DNA from: Amblyomma americanum
Lineage: Eukaryota; Arthropoda; Arachnida; Ixodida; Ixodidae
Length of the DNA stretch: 64,000 bases
NCBI RefSeq assembly: GCF_052857255.1
Contig: NC_135497.1
Location: 195,768,006-195,832,005, forward strand
Direction: 5' to 3'
Below are positions 11,796 to 23,203 of this stretch, piece after piece; position 1 is the stretch's first letter, and every line of letters starts with the position of its first letter. The notes under the pieces were generated by a model. That model saw nothing but the letters and a program-made list of their open reading frames with translations, made no database searches and was not told the DNA's origin. A program made the position numbers and the translations under genes.

Positions 11796-12505
11796 CGCGT
11801 GTCGCTTGCTTGCCCATACGCTTGCACATGCCTATGATAACGCTTGTCGCTTGTCTTCACCACTTTTCCGGCCATAATAAAGCAGTAAAGAGAGGATTAC
11901 AAAGCCGCAAGCAGCGCATTTAGAGCGGCAGCTGTGCGCTGCTGCCTCTCAACATTTGAATGGTCAGACAAGATGATTCAAACTTGAGCGAGCAATGAGC
12001 ATCACCCATATACAATGAGGAAAATAAAACCGGGTAATGTTGTGGAGTGGGGAAAAATAAATTAGGACGCTTAAGCCTCGCCTTAAGAGTCGATGCAATA
12101 GTGCCTTCTCCTCTTTTTTTTCTTTCTCATTTATTTATTCCAAAGCACCAATTACCAATCAATATCTAGGTTACACTTTATGACATACTGCAGTAGCACA
12201 TACTCATTGACATGCACAAGATTTGTTTCAGTACAATGAAGCCCCATAACATCACCTTTTCATTCCGTGCATTATTTTTGACATTAATTACTTTAGTTAC
12301 TAATTACCATAACATCAGTACACATCTCCAATACACGTTACGAAGTCATAAACACCACAAAGTGTCCACTAGGCGCCCATCTAACACGTTTGAACAAAAG
12401 GCCCTTTGTGCATGACGGATTTCGTGATGCGACCTGGTTAAGTTGCACTTGAAGCCTGTCAGGATAGGTGTAATACTTCTATGAAATAAAGAAAAAAAAC
12501 GTTTG

Positions 12506-12574
12506 TGGCTTTTGCGTAGTGTGCCTGCCTGGCATGCAGAGGTCAGAGTTCGACCACCGATGCCGGCTAATTTT
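12506..12574 (+). repeat. tRNA-like SINE head
   Basis: The sequence has an A-box-like TTTTGCGTAGTGTGCC and a B-box AGAGTTCGACCACC at tRNA spacing, followed by a T-run. The flanking body (about 12577-12800) resembles part of the 24.1-24.8 kb repeat, sharing GCGAAAGCT and a TACGTATATC block. Reads as a tRNA-derived SINE, not a functional tRNA gene. Confidence 0.5.
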
Positions 12575-13157
12575 TTTTGTAGCGAAAGCTACATTTGGCC
12601 ACAAACTTGCAGTTTTGTGGTGCTCGCAGTTCCACCGTGATCGCACCGCACCACGTGACCAACCATGTGACTGGTCACGGGACCAGCTGCGTGACGAACC
12701 ATGTGACCAGCCATGGTGCCACCTATGCCTTAGCTTTCACTACGTATATCTTGGCATAGCCGAGCTAAGCCACTGCCATTTGTTTTTTTCAGCTTCCTTT
12801 GAAACTTCTGCTTTTTTCACGACTGACACACGGCAATGGACGATGGCGCCGGGTTTTCAGCAGAACTATCACGTAATATTGGCAAGAAGCTGCGCGGCCG
12901 TAACTAACGTCTGCATGGGCTATCAAACAGTCAATTCGTGCATGAGACATCGCTAGCCCAAACACGTGTTGCCTAATTGTTTCAGGTGCTGCGCGCTTGG
13001 TAGTCATCCTTAACGGTAGTGCCATATCTTAAAATCACCAGAAAAATATGTGGTTGGACTAAATTGCTGTATGCAGTAATTTGAGGAATCAGAAATAATA
13101 TGGATTGGATGTGCTTTATTCACAATTGGACGAATGTACGCAAGGCACAAAAGAAAA

Positions 13158-13700
13158 CTAGTGGCTTGTGAAATGTCTCTGCAAAGCGATCACTTGCGCA
13201 ATCCGCCGCGGCATTGAGTTGTAGAGCAATGTAATCACATCCGGTCGTCCACGTAATACCTCCCATTCCTCCTTCACTGCTTCCCATAAGGAGTCAGCCG
13301 TAGTGGGAACATCACGGTGGGTGCCGAGTTGTTCTTCGAGTACGCCCCATACATTTTCTATTGAGTCTAGGTCAGCTCCTTTGGGGAGCCAGTTTAGCTG
13401 GCGCACTACGTAGCAGTCGAGGAGGGCTGTCACTTTACAGGCTGTGTGAACTGGACTTCTGTCCTGTTGGAACTGAAGGTCACCATCAGGGAAAGGGCCG
13501 TCAAGAATGAATGGCAACAGGCAAGGAGTGATAATTTTGCAGTATTCTTCTGAGGTAAATGGCCCTTCGATCCGACCAAGCGGGCCAAGCCCTTCCTTGA
13601 CCGCCCCCCACACGTTTACAGTGCACCACTCACTGCAAAAAGTGTTTTGAGTGTATTCCAGGAGGTAGCTAGGTGTAGAGAAATAAGAAAAGTGATGTTT
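13158..13700 (-). pseudogene. Tc1 transposase, C-terminal piece
   Basis: This open stretch reads YTQNTFCSEWCTVNVWGAV, GLGPLGRIEGPF, then FQQDRSPVHTA with the second catalytic Asp. NWLPKGADLDSIENVWG with the final Glu of the DD34E triad follows. It ends RHFTSH before a stop. The N-terminal third is missing from this frame and sits about 1 kb upstream, so the enzyme cannot be made from it. The remaining frame is free of stops, which suggests a fairly recent split. Confidence 0.85.
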
Positions 13701-14135
13701 CATCTCAGTAAGGAAGATATGTTATACTTAAAGGGAGGAAATAGCAAAGCAATCATTAAAAAAAAAAAGATTCGACACAAGGTGGAAAGGCCCAGACACG
13801 ACACATGCAAAGACTATTACTGAGGCGTAGTGAAGGGAACATATTTTCGCCAGTATTCAACAAGCATGCCCACATACAAAACCAAAGGACAAGTTAGGTT
13901 GAATAACAAAATTAACTCTGCTTTACAAAATGCACCATGGGTGTACTAGGAAAGTTATCACATCTGTATCTTGCTTAATGCAATATCAGCGCGCGTTATA
14001 GAAGCCTAGGTGGCCGAACCTACTCTGACGCCTGCCATATTTCAAGTAATATGCAAGATGCACCCGCATGGTCGTGTTACCAAATCCTTGTGTATTAGAG
14101 TAAAATTATGTGATATTAAAATTGAAATCAAAAAT

Positions 14136-14287
14136 AATCATGGAAAGCGGCAGCGCGAAGCAACAAGGACGAAAAGACACGAGAACATAGGACAAGCACA
14201 GGACAAGCAGTACAAGCGAGAACAAAGGGCAAGTTCTCGTGTCTCCCTTTCGTCCTTGTTGCTTCACACTGCCGCTTTCCATGATTA
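14136..14287. repeat. Foldback inverted repeat inside the Tc1-splitting DNA
   Basis: Arms 14136-14186 and 14233-14287 are near-perfect inverted copies, containing AGCAACAAGGACGAAA and TTTCGTCCTTGTTGCT, with a spacer of about 46 bp. It would form a long hairpin. It lies in the roughly 1-kb segment between the two Tc1 transposase pieces. Confidence 0.75.
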
Positions 14288-14714
14288 TTCACCAACTAGC
14301 CCGCACTAAGATATTAATCAAAAATAAGTTCGCTTTGACAGGCAAGCTCTAGTACTTTAAGGACGAAGACACAGCTTTACCCAAATCCCAAATTAGAGAT
14401 GCATATAATTTGGGCATGGCATAAGGAAGAAGACAAAAAATCAGCTCAAAGGGAGATACTCAGTAGAGAACATATTACCTATATTTCACAAAAAGCTGTA
14501 CGAAATAGACAAATTAGTCACAAAGTTCTTTAGGCCGTCAATACTAGAAATTTGCTGAAAATTCGCGGAAAGGAGAGTGTCCGTGTCTAAAATTTTATTC
14601 ACGAACAGGGTAGGAGAACCTTCGAACTGAGCGTTTGTTTAGACATGCACCTTCTGTTCAGAAAATGCTTTGTTTTTAAATAAACACACGTTTTCTGCAG
14701 CAGACTTAAGCGTG

Positions 14715-15170
14715 CTCAACTGCAGTTGAGTGGTCACCACGCATGCTGTTGGAGGTCCCAGCGAGTGCTGAAAGTCGATTCGTCTCAGAAGACAACTTCG
14801 CCCCAGTCTTCCATTGACCACTGCTCAACAGCTTGGGCAAAGGCCAACCTTTCTTTGCGCTGTTTTTCTGTCAGGTGGAGCTTATGGGCTACAACGCAGC
14901 TCTGGAGACCTGCTTCCTGCAGTCTCCTCCATATCGTCTTGCATGAAACATTGAGAGCAACAGCGTCCTTTAGTTCTTTTGCACTGAGGAATGGGTCGGC
15001 AACTACCGCAGCCACAATTAGTCTGTCCACTTCTTGTGTCGTTGCCCTTGGTCTGCCGCTGCGTTGGGCGTCACTTAGCCTCCTTTCATCATTTTTATAG
15101 GCTTTTCGCAGGAAGCGGCAGTAGCAAGCAGTTCGTCAATCAGCAAGGGAGACGAAGCGAAAGTCAGAGA
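14715..15170 (-). pseudogene. Tc1 transposase, N-terminal piece
   Basis: The minus strand encodes FLRKAYKNDERRLSDAQRS, GRPRATTQEVDRLIV, then a paired-type DNA-binding region and HKLHLTEKQRKERLAFA. It reaches the first catalytic Asp in VVFSDEST. The frame then meets stops at HAW*PLNCS*, which is also where homology to Tc1 ends and the inserted DNA starts. The C-terminal piece resumes at about 13700. Confidence 0.8.
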
Positions 15171-15854
15171 GCCGATGACTCGTATTTCCAAAAGGATTAC
15201 CGAGGTGAAAGTAATGAGGAAAAAAATGCGTGTTCGTTGTGTCATTCTGGATCAGTGTCATAGCGAATAGTTAAGCGTTCCAAGAAGGAAAAAGAGAAAC
15301 CAGTGCAGCTATCTGACATGTGCACGGTGTAGAATTTGAAGGGTGGCTGGGACATCCAAGTGGGGCTGCAATACGTCATACGCCTGCTCACGGAAGACTG
15401 TGTGGAGAGCAAAAAGCAACGGTACCTCGAGTTCAAAACAAAACGCAAATGCGCCCAGTGTAACTTGGCATCCATCACCATGGCTACAGGAGAGCTCGAG
15501 CCTATCCACGAAATTGGAATGCATTTAGTGTCTAGTTTCCTGAACACCAAAACTGGCTGCAGAACAATAAAGCTAAATGACTGCAAAGTACTCATCGAGT
15601 TCGCACTGTGAGTAGGGAGTGCTCTTCTCTGACGGCAATCAGTAGAATCTGAAATACAGATAGGGGCATTAACAATAAGAGGTGAAAACACGGTATTTGG
15701 CAACAAATTAAGCGTTCAACGGCTCTTCGGCCATTCGTACCAAGGCTAGTTGTGCAGCCGGCTCTTGCAAATGAATCTTGCAAATGTATTGTGCAAATGT
15801 ATCCTCATCCACATTCAGCGAGAGGCGAATGCTCTCTGTGCAATCTGCAACCTA

Positions 15855-16756
15855 AAAAGGGTGCTCCATGGCGTGAAACACTCTCCAAAGATGTCGACTG
15901 TCCTGCGTAGAGGACCGGCGGGCACACCATGCAGCCCATCCTTGCCTGCCTAGTCGCTTTGCATAGTGCTGTGCACTTGCGGTAGCCCGATGAAGAGCGG
16001 GAAGATCCGAGGGGTCATCAGGGTAACGAGGCGCATAATGATCCTCCTGGCAACGAAGAGGCCAGAGATTCAGGGGGTGTGTGTCCGGGTTTGGCTCGTC
16101 TTCATTTACAGTAGTAGTAAAAGTGCAAGTCGCAAGAACAGCAGAGAAAGCAGACAGTGCTGAAGACGGGTTGAATGTAGGTAAACGATTGTCTCCGTGT
16201 ACAGAGTCCCGTGATGTTATGCGTACGCTGCGGCGAATTTTCCGTAGATGCGAAGGAGTGAGAGGTAAAAATAAGGCTGTGATCACTACCCCAAGTATCT
16301 GAATCAACAGCCCAACGAAGGATGCCGGGACATAACCACCAAGTCAGATGAATACGGGCCACCTGGTGGGCAGGTAGAGGTATGCGGGTGCTTTAAAAGT
16401 TGAAAGGAATTATCTGAAAAGCTCCCTTGGATGTGTGCCCCCCTGGAGGAATCCGATGGGTAACCCCATGAACTGTGTGCACCGTTGAAGCTGCCACCGA
16501 CAAGGGTAGGGATACCCCAGTGGTGTCTACTTCGTCCATGTCTTTTCTGTGCTGTGTCCAAAACGGTATATGCCACCAAATCGCCCAAGCTTTTACATAT
16601 CTGCAAAGAAGTGTTGTACCACCTCGGCATGCAACCATCTTTGAAACAGTTATTTTGAATAAGTTTCTCACGGATCAACATAATAAATCCTCTACGAACA
16701 AAGAAACGTAGTTGGTACTTCTGGCCCGCATGATAAAGGACGCTCACAAAATGCAC
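15855..16756 (-). pseudogene. Non-LTR retrotransposon fragment with an endonuclease (EEP) domain
   Basis: Minus-strand pieces in different frames give VGGSFNGAHSSWGYPSDS (an endonuclease GGDFNA-type motif, about 16500), LTWWLCPGILRWAV and DTWGSDHSLIF (the catalytic SDH motif, about 16280). A following linker has DLPALHRATASAQHYAKRL and ends LWRVFHAMEH. This is the AP-endonuclease half of an I/R1/Jockey-like LINE. Frameshifts break it and no reverse transcriptase follows, so it is a dead fragment lying within the Tc1-type element. Confidence 0.7.
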
Positions 16757-17139
16757 AGCACCTAAGCCGATACGGTATCAAATGGTCGCGCTTACATTCA
16801 CTCATACAAGATGAAATTGTTTCACAGCCCGCATAGACATAAGTTATGCCCGTACAGCTTGTTTTCTATATTTTTATTCGGCCTTCAGCATTACACTGGT
16901 TAGTACTCCTCAGTGCGCTCTCAAGTTTACAGCGTCTTGTCTGACCATTCAATTGTGAAGGGGCCGCATCGTGCGACAGGCACTCTGGATATTTCATTGT
17001 TTGCGGTGTTGTAATTGTTGCTTTATTTATTTTACACGGCCTTCACACACGCTGCGCTGACAATTGGCGAAGATGAGCGTTACCGTAATCGTGTGCCAAC
17101 ACCAGGGCAATCAAGCGAAAAGCGCCTGTCAATGCCGAT

Positions 17140-17385
17140 GCAGACCGATTCGTTGACGAGTCAGCAGCGTGCCACTGCAGCAACGGCCCCTGCCGGTGTG
17201 CCCGAGACAACCGATCAGTGGCGGCTCCGAGCTAGTAAGCCGACATGATCGCAGGTAAGAAAGGACGCGGATGCGCACAGTGTCAGTCTCGTCACCAGGC
17301 GCATCACCGCGACAGCGCGCGGCGATGCGCTCGCTGCTGCTCCGGCGACCGTGCGGGGCGGTCCGGAGACTTTTGCTCCTGATAG
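17140..17385 (-). repeat. Right long terminal inverted repeat of the Tc1-type element
   Basis: The inverted partner of 11553-11795. The minus strand reads GACCGCCCCGCACGGTCGCC at the matching place. Confidence 0.85.
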
Positions 17386-19699
17386 TACAGCGCATTTGCA
17401 CTGTGTACTGACTACATGGCTACGATTGTCTGATAATGGTTCTCAGCCTTTCCTTTTGGGAATGAGAATCTCTACAGCAAAAAGAAAAAAATTAAAATTA
17501 AGATTTCAACCATATCATACTTGCAATTAGGTTATTTTTCAGCAGTTTTTTTTTTCAACCCGTTATTTTTTATTTTGCACCTCTCACACCAAGGGTCTTG
17601 GATATATGCAGATTAAAAATCACAAAATTAGCTATCCCAGTTTAGTAAGTTGTCAAAACACATGAAAGAAGGCCACTTTATGTGCTTCCGCTCTTTGTTA
17701 CATAACCATTTTTCTTTGTTATGAAGAAGTCTCTCTAGCTTTCCATTTTGTTTACGTCTAAACTGGAAAACTCTATGTTGCTCAAACCAGATGTACAAAA
17801 AGAAGACAAAGAGGTCTAACACTGCAACTGCGTTGCTGGCTCTGTTCCGTCGTGTGACAAAACTAGTGCTTCAAATATGCCAGTGCTAGTGCCAAGAGTT
17901 TTAAATATTTGTCAAAACAACCTACTGCAAAGGTAAATGGAAATTCTGAAGTATCTGTAAACTCAGGCTGATGAGAACTGTGCACATGAGACAGTGATAG
18001 CATGTGTCTTTAAGTGCTTAGTGAGACAATACTCAGGACTGGAATGTTAAGACATCACAAATGCCAAGTCCACCTTACAATGTGCTGATAGCATTATCGA
18101 GGCCAACTGCAATGCGCTTTCAGCCACTTTTCGGTGAAGAAACCAGTGAATGCGCCACCCCATGACCAACAGCTCCGGCTCGAAGACAGAGTGAGCAAGC
18201 ATACCTGGTGGCTTAGCTCCACACTCTTCCTCGCAAAAAAAGGGGTGCTCAGAATCGCGTACAAACTTTTTCCTATTTTTTTTTTATGCAAGAGAGGGGA
18301 TGGGTGCTTAGAACCACGAAAATACAGCTCTCGATTATAACAGCCCCCTTTTTATTTCCATGAAAATTGAGCCTTGAAATGCTGCCCATGTTACAATCAG
18401 ACACAAAACCAAAATAACACCATGAAAAGCTCCAGTGTAAATGCTATTACAAGATGCCTGTTATGTTTTGTTGCGCATCTTGGAGAAGTTAGGCCTAACT
18501 ACTCCGCTATGCTCTTCACTGTTTTCCACTGCCGTCATTTAGCAGAAGCATGATGGACACATTGCTGCTGCTCAAAAACAAAGACTGCTTCAGGGTTTAC
18601 AGAGGCCTTTAACTATGCATCATGGAGGAATACATGCTGAGATGTGCTGACAGTGAAGAACTATGAAAAGAGCGACATGGAAGCAGATATGAAGGTCACT
18701 TCAAGGTTTTGGACAAATTGCGCTTTTTCCAGTTTCACAAACATGAAAATCGAGTGTGTGTGTTCGAAATGGAGGTACATTAGAATGAGTTAATTATGCT
18801 ACTCAGTAGAATTCAACTGTGGTTTGGATATCGTGACCTGAATAGAAGCGAAGTTCTGGTAAGAATGTGACATGGTAAGAACATGACACAAAGATATTAT
18901 TTCGACGAGAAACAATGGACTCTTATGAAGCATAGCACTCGAGCTCCAAAGAAAAACACACTAAACATGAAAGTAACACTGAGCTGCATCCACAGCCAAA
19001 AGCTCCATGCAACTACCTTCCCGTGGCATTCTTAAATTAAGAGCTCCTTCCATTCCCATTCAAAGTCTGAGAAGCATCTTGCATGAAATTTCGTTGCTGT
19101 TACTTTTAATCAATTCAACTGCAGCTATGTCATAAGAGAAAAGCGTTTTCTTTTCCACTATGCGAATTAAAAATGAGGAAAATTCTACTCTTCATGCAAT
19201 CTTGTTTAGATAACCATTTCACCATTACGAAAACTGACAGGTATCTGCTCCAAATGTAAAAGGTGATTTTTTCTTAATTAGGCAAGCAGGATGAGAATGC
19301 AGTTCATAAATAAAATTTAATGCCCATACATTACTTTTTAATAAGAGCAGATGAATAAAATTTAACATCGATACATTCCTTTCTAATTGACAGCAGCAAC
19401 TAGTGCTTCTTCCGACTATCAAGAGGTTCGCTTATAATCTTGCAACTGCTTATGGGATGCCACTAAATTCTGACTAGTGCTTCAAGCAGCTCATGTTGAT
19501 GAGTCACACAGATAATGCATTATTCTAAGAAAACAAAATCACCCAAAGAGACATTTAGTTCCGTTCTTGTTGAACTCCACCATACGAAATCCAGCAAGAA
19601 CAAGATTCCTGAGGCAATAAAATGTTTAACGTTCTCAACAAAAATTCACGAGACAATGTATTTCAGCTCAACAGCCTTCACAGTGTGCCATCCAACAAA

Positions 19700-20735
19700 A
19701 ATAAAAATTGTAAATTGTGGGTTTTAATGTCCTGAAGCAACACATGGCTCATGAGAGATATGATAGTGGAGAGCTCCACATTAATTTAGATCACCTGGAG
19801 TTCTTTATTTATTATACACTGTCATCACACAGCACACGGGCATTTATGTACAGTGAAACCTCGTTACAGAGAACAAAAAATCGTAAAATAGTCTGCTATA
19901 GCCGAAATTTGTAATATAAAATTTCTTCAGAAACGCGCGCAACAGCGGCGCAATTTAGTCATTGAAGAGACAGCAAATCTGGTGAACCTTACAAGAGAAA
20001 CCGAGAGGCGTTTTCCCAGGTTTGGGCGGCGTTTCGAAGGCGCTCGCGGATATGAAAACCGAGCGCCAGTTAGGTTGGCTTCCCCGCACAACACCGCAAG
20101 CGCAAGTTATGCACCGGCTACGGTGGCTTCCCCGCATCGCAGTCGCGTCGCGTGGAAAGCGGTACGTCAGAGCAAAAGCTAAACCCGTTTTCACCACCTC
20201 CACGACAGCAGACATGAAGGAAGGATTGTTACTGCAAGCTTACAACCACCTGCGCTGCTGCTTCCAGGGTGCTGCTTCCTGAGGCGTTAACGCGTACTGA
20301 CTGCTGGACTGCAACCCACACGCCGCTGATGGCGAGTGCGAGATAAAAGTGCAAACCTTGGCGCGCACACTTGCCGCATCACCACCAGTCACTTGTGAAA
20401 CGCGGCGAAGCCTGCTGCCTGCATCCGAATAGGCACAGTTTGGCACTGGGGAGTTCGATATATGTTTCATGGCCAACTACGTTAGACATATAATGTAGAA
20501 ATTGCATGCGCTTTTCAAAAATATGTACGAAAAGTTCGATATAGCCAATAATTCGTATACCATGTACGTTATATAGAGGTTTGGCTGTATTCCGCCTCCA
20601 TGGTTGAGGGTTCGATCCCAGCCGTGGTGGCTATATTTGCCTCCATCACAATACAGCCACCGTGGTCGGGATCAAACCAGTAACCTTTGAATCAACAGCC
20701 AAACGCCAAAGCCACTGACCCACTGCGGAGGGTAC
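19700..20735 (-). mobile_element. Ruka-like SINE split by a MITE
   Basis: The left part (19700-19848) resembles the body of the SINE at 51621-51855 in the same orientation: TTTTAATGTCC...GAGCTCCAC...ATCACCTGGAGTTCTTT...CACGGGC. The matching TTCCGCCTCCAT and the tRNA-like B-box (GGTTCGATCCC) appear only after the MITE, at about 20590. A second inverted B-box (GGTCGGGATCAAACC) at about 20665-20680 suggests a further SINE piece. Diverged copy. Confidence 0.55.
19851..20587. mobile_element. CAGT-ended MITE, 737 bp, TA-flanked
   Basis: The left end is CAGTGAAACCTCGTTACAGA and the right end, inverted, is CAGCCAAACCTCTATATAACG. TA flanks both (19849-19850 and 20588-20589). It splits a SINE. The GC-rich interior (20000-20450) has no recognisable protein. 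Confidence 0.8.
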
Positions 20736-21205
20736 CACAAAAATTAATGTTTCTGAAGTAGCAGTGTGCAAGTGCTCTGGATGAACGAGTTGCAATGGCC
20801 CCTCACCAGGTAGCAAATAGCTCAGGCACTTACGATTATTGTTTCAACATATTACAGCCATGTGCACCGCAAAAGATGGAAAAAGGTGAAATTAAGGCTC
20901 GCTCACGCTTCCTCTTGGCATAGCTAATCATTATCTTTCTTTAACCAATCAAGAAACACTGTGAACTAGTTTGGATTACCCATATCACTTTCAGCAGTTC
21001 TGGCAGCCTTAAATAACACTGTTAGGCACAGCAAAAAGGCACTGCATTTCTGTAAGCAAGATGTGTACAGTCACAGACAAGCTGGCCTGAAAGAATGAAA
21101 CGATGAACAAAAACTACTACTGGTGGTTGCATGCAGCTGCTAAACATGAACCTTTACAGAAATATAAACACCAGCTCAAGAGTGCAGAAAAGTGTGCCTG
21201 AATAA

Positions 21206-21971
21206 TGGTGTCTTTGACTGGTCGCTCCCGCGATCCGGTTAGGATCTGGCAGAGTGGGAGCCACTCTCGCTCTGAGCGCATAGCGAGACTAGTCAAGCCG
21301 AATGGTCAGCGAGTTTTAGAGCGGAAGCGCATGAGGCAGAAGGGGGACGTAACTTCCGGAACCACTACACGGTAGCGCTGCTGATGTCAACAGTCGCCGC
21401 ACGTAAGGTCCCTTGATTACCTTTAGCCGCACGTGGTCGCACACAGTTTGCATTGCGGTCGCCGCTTAGCCTGTATCGATCGCTACCCTGGCTTTCCGTC
21501 CCACGGGACGCTCATTTTTTGAACATCGCCTTGTGGAGAGCACTGCCATCCTTGTCTGAGCTGCTGCTGGAATCGCTGTTGTCATGTGACGGCAACAAAG
21601 ACCGCGTTCCTAGCGTAGTTATCCGGCCTCTTTTAGACATTTTGCCTAATACAGCGTGGCACCCGCAAAATACAACACAGCAAGAACACTGCTACTGCGT
21701 CAAAAGCCTACACTTGCTTATGCCTACGCGCAGGTAACGCCGAGACCTCACACTGCTTTCGCGAAATGGCGGAAGTGGCTCTGTCACGTGGACTCATCTC
21801 GGAGCCGCTCTGACTTTTTTCTCGGAGCGCATCAGAGCGCTCTGAGCTGGAGGTGAGTGCTCCCAAAGAACCAGCCGAATGTAGTCAGAGCGGCAGGCTT
21901 CGACCAGCCGAATGTGCAGTCGCCTCTCAGAGCGCTCTAGAGTGATCTGAAGCGACCAGTCGAAGACACCA
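21206..21971. mobile_element. PIF/Harbinger-type MITE, 766 bp
   Basis: The left end is TGGTGTCTTTGACTGGTCGC and the right end, inverted, is TGGTGTCTTCGACTGGTCGC. The trinucleotide TAA is duplicated outside (21203-21205 and 21972-21974), the target signature of Harbinger elements. Subterminal GAGCGC/GCGCTC repeats are common in both halves. No transposase is visible. Confidence 0.8.
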
Positions 21972-22487
21972 TAAGCATAACAGGTGTTAAACAAGCCATA
22001 AACCAAGGGCATGCCTTTCTCGCACCATGTATCATAAGCACATTGTAGCACTGAGCACTTCCTGCTTTTGCAAAAGTTTTCAATAATGTTTTGGCTTCTG
22101 TCACTAAAGCTTCACAAATGTGTCCTCAAACTGTTATCAGTGCAAGGCCATTCCACTCGAAACAAGATGCAAGCAGCACTCTCACCCTGGTGTCTATCTC
22201 ATTGGTGGTTCACCCTGACATGATTTCACATAGCCACCAGCAGTTTTTGGTTGTCGTTTCATCGTTTAAGGTTAGCTTGTCTGTGACACTACATCTCAAT
22301 AGTGTGGGCTGTGTCATTTCTGTGATAATACAAAAAAAGGCTCACCAGAAAAATAGTCTGCTGCTTTGTTCACTATCTACATGCAGTGACTCATAAGCAC
22401 TTTTCAGTTTGAACGGAGTCACTGAGTGCATCGGCAGGATTGATGAAGCTCTGAGTGAAGTGCATTTCAATATTGAAAGTTACTTAC

Positions 22488-22656
22488 CACTTCTGCTACA
22501 GAAGGATTCTTGGCATCATGGATGCATTGGAAGCCATGGCGAGCTGCCTCCAAGTCCACACCAGGGTTGAGCTCACTACAGTTGAAGTGCCCATCATCCT
22601 CTTTCAAATATGATGCATTAAGGCAGGCACAGGATGAAAAAACCGTCTCCAAATAG
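22488..22656 (-). CDS. HERC4: HERC4-like, linker exon with the TVFSS...CLN motif
   Basis: This 169-nt exon reads YLETVFSSCACLNASYL, then HFNCSELNPGVDLEAAR. Both blocks match small-HERC linker signatures (a TFSS/CLN/SFL motif and a GVDL..AR motif). The acceptor is TATTTTCAG and the donor GTAAGT, a near-consensus site. It starts by completing an Ala codon and ends in phase 0 after NPSVAEV. Only about 2.8 kb of intron separates it from the exon at 25585. Confidence 0.88.
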
Positions 22657-23059
22657 CTGAAAATACACAGAACAGCTATTTTTAGCTAAATACACAATGT
22701 GAATAGGATTCATTTTTAAAAAATGCAATCCTGCTTTTGTACAACTGATGAAAACGTTTTATACAATAAAACCTCGTGGATACACCACCTGTTAATTCAG
22801 GAATTCTGACGATCCACACTGCCCACATAATAAGATACGTGATTGTCTATGGATGCAAACATGTTTGTTTCGAGGAAGCCAAGCATGCATAGTTAATTAA
22901 GGGCAAAGGGTTAGGCCCCATACTTCCTATGTGTTTAAGGTATATCTAAGACTCATTTGCTCAGCAACTGCACCACCTAGCTCATTTGGATTTGTATTAT
23001 TTTACTTTGTATTCCCTCTTTTTAAGACTGAACTAGAATTTTAAGAGCATTAGCTCTTA

Positions 23060-23203
23060 CTTATCACGTTTCGATATTTTGTGGGGTCTGCTACCACCCT
23101 GAGATCACAGTGCCATCTGTGGCAGCAACTACTCATCACGTTTCGAGATTTCGCAGGGTCTGCTACCACCCTAAAATCGCAGCGCAATCTGTGACAGCAA
23201 CTA
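23060..23203. repeat. Two-copy tandem repeat, period 72 bp
   Basis: Both copies start with CT(T/C)ATCACGTTTCGA, share GGGTCTGCTACCACCCT, and end GCAGCAACT or ACAGCAACT. The copies have diverged at about one base in eight. Confidence 0.75.

Larger units (their letters stand above)
11553..17385 (-). mobile_element. Tc1-type transposon with long inverted repeats, bloated by later insertions
   Basis: The two ends are inverted copies over about 240 bp, starting CTATCGGGGACAAAAGTCTC on the left and, inverted, CTATCAGGAGCAAAAGTCTC on the right. TA sits outside each end (11551-11552 and 17386-17387), the Tc1 target signature. A Tc1 (DD34E) transposase is present in two separated minus-strand pieces (15170-14715 and 13700-13158). 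The span of 5.8 kb is far above the usual 1.5-3 kb, because about 1 kb splits the transposase and a LINE fragment lies at 15855-16756. Confidence 0.8.
11247..22487 (-). other. HERC4-like intron dominated by a composite Tc1-type element
   Basis: The Tc1-type composite occupies 11553-17385. From 17400 to 19690 I see only AT-rich unique sequence with no supported gene. After it come a SINE split by a MITE (19700-20735) and a Harbinger-type MITE (21206-21971). 20740-21200 and 21980-22487 show nothing recognisable. Confidence 0.6.

Noticed and set aside
23060..23203. CRISPR-like repeat array
   Set aside because: Only two diverged 72-bp copies without spacers, in eukaryotic intron DNA.
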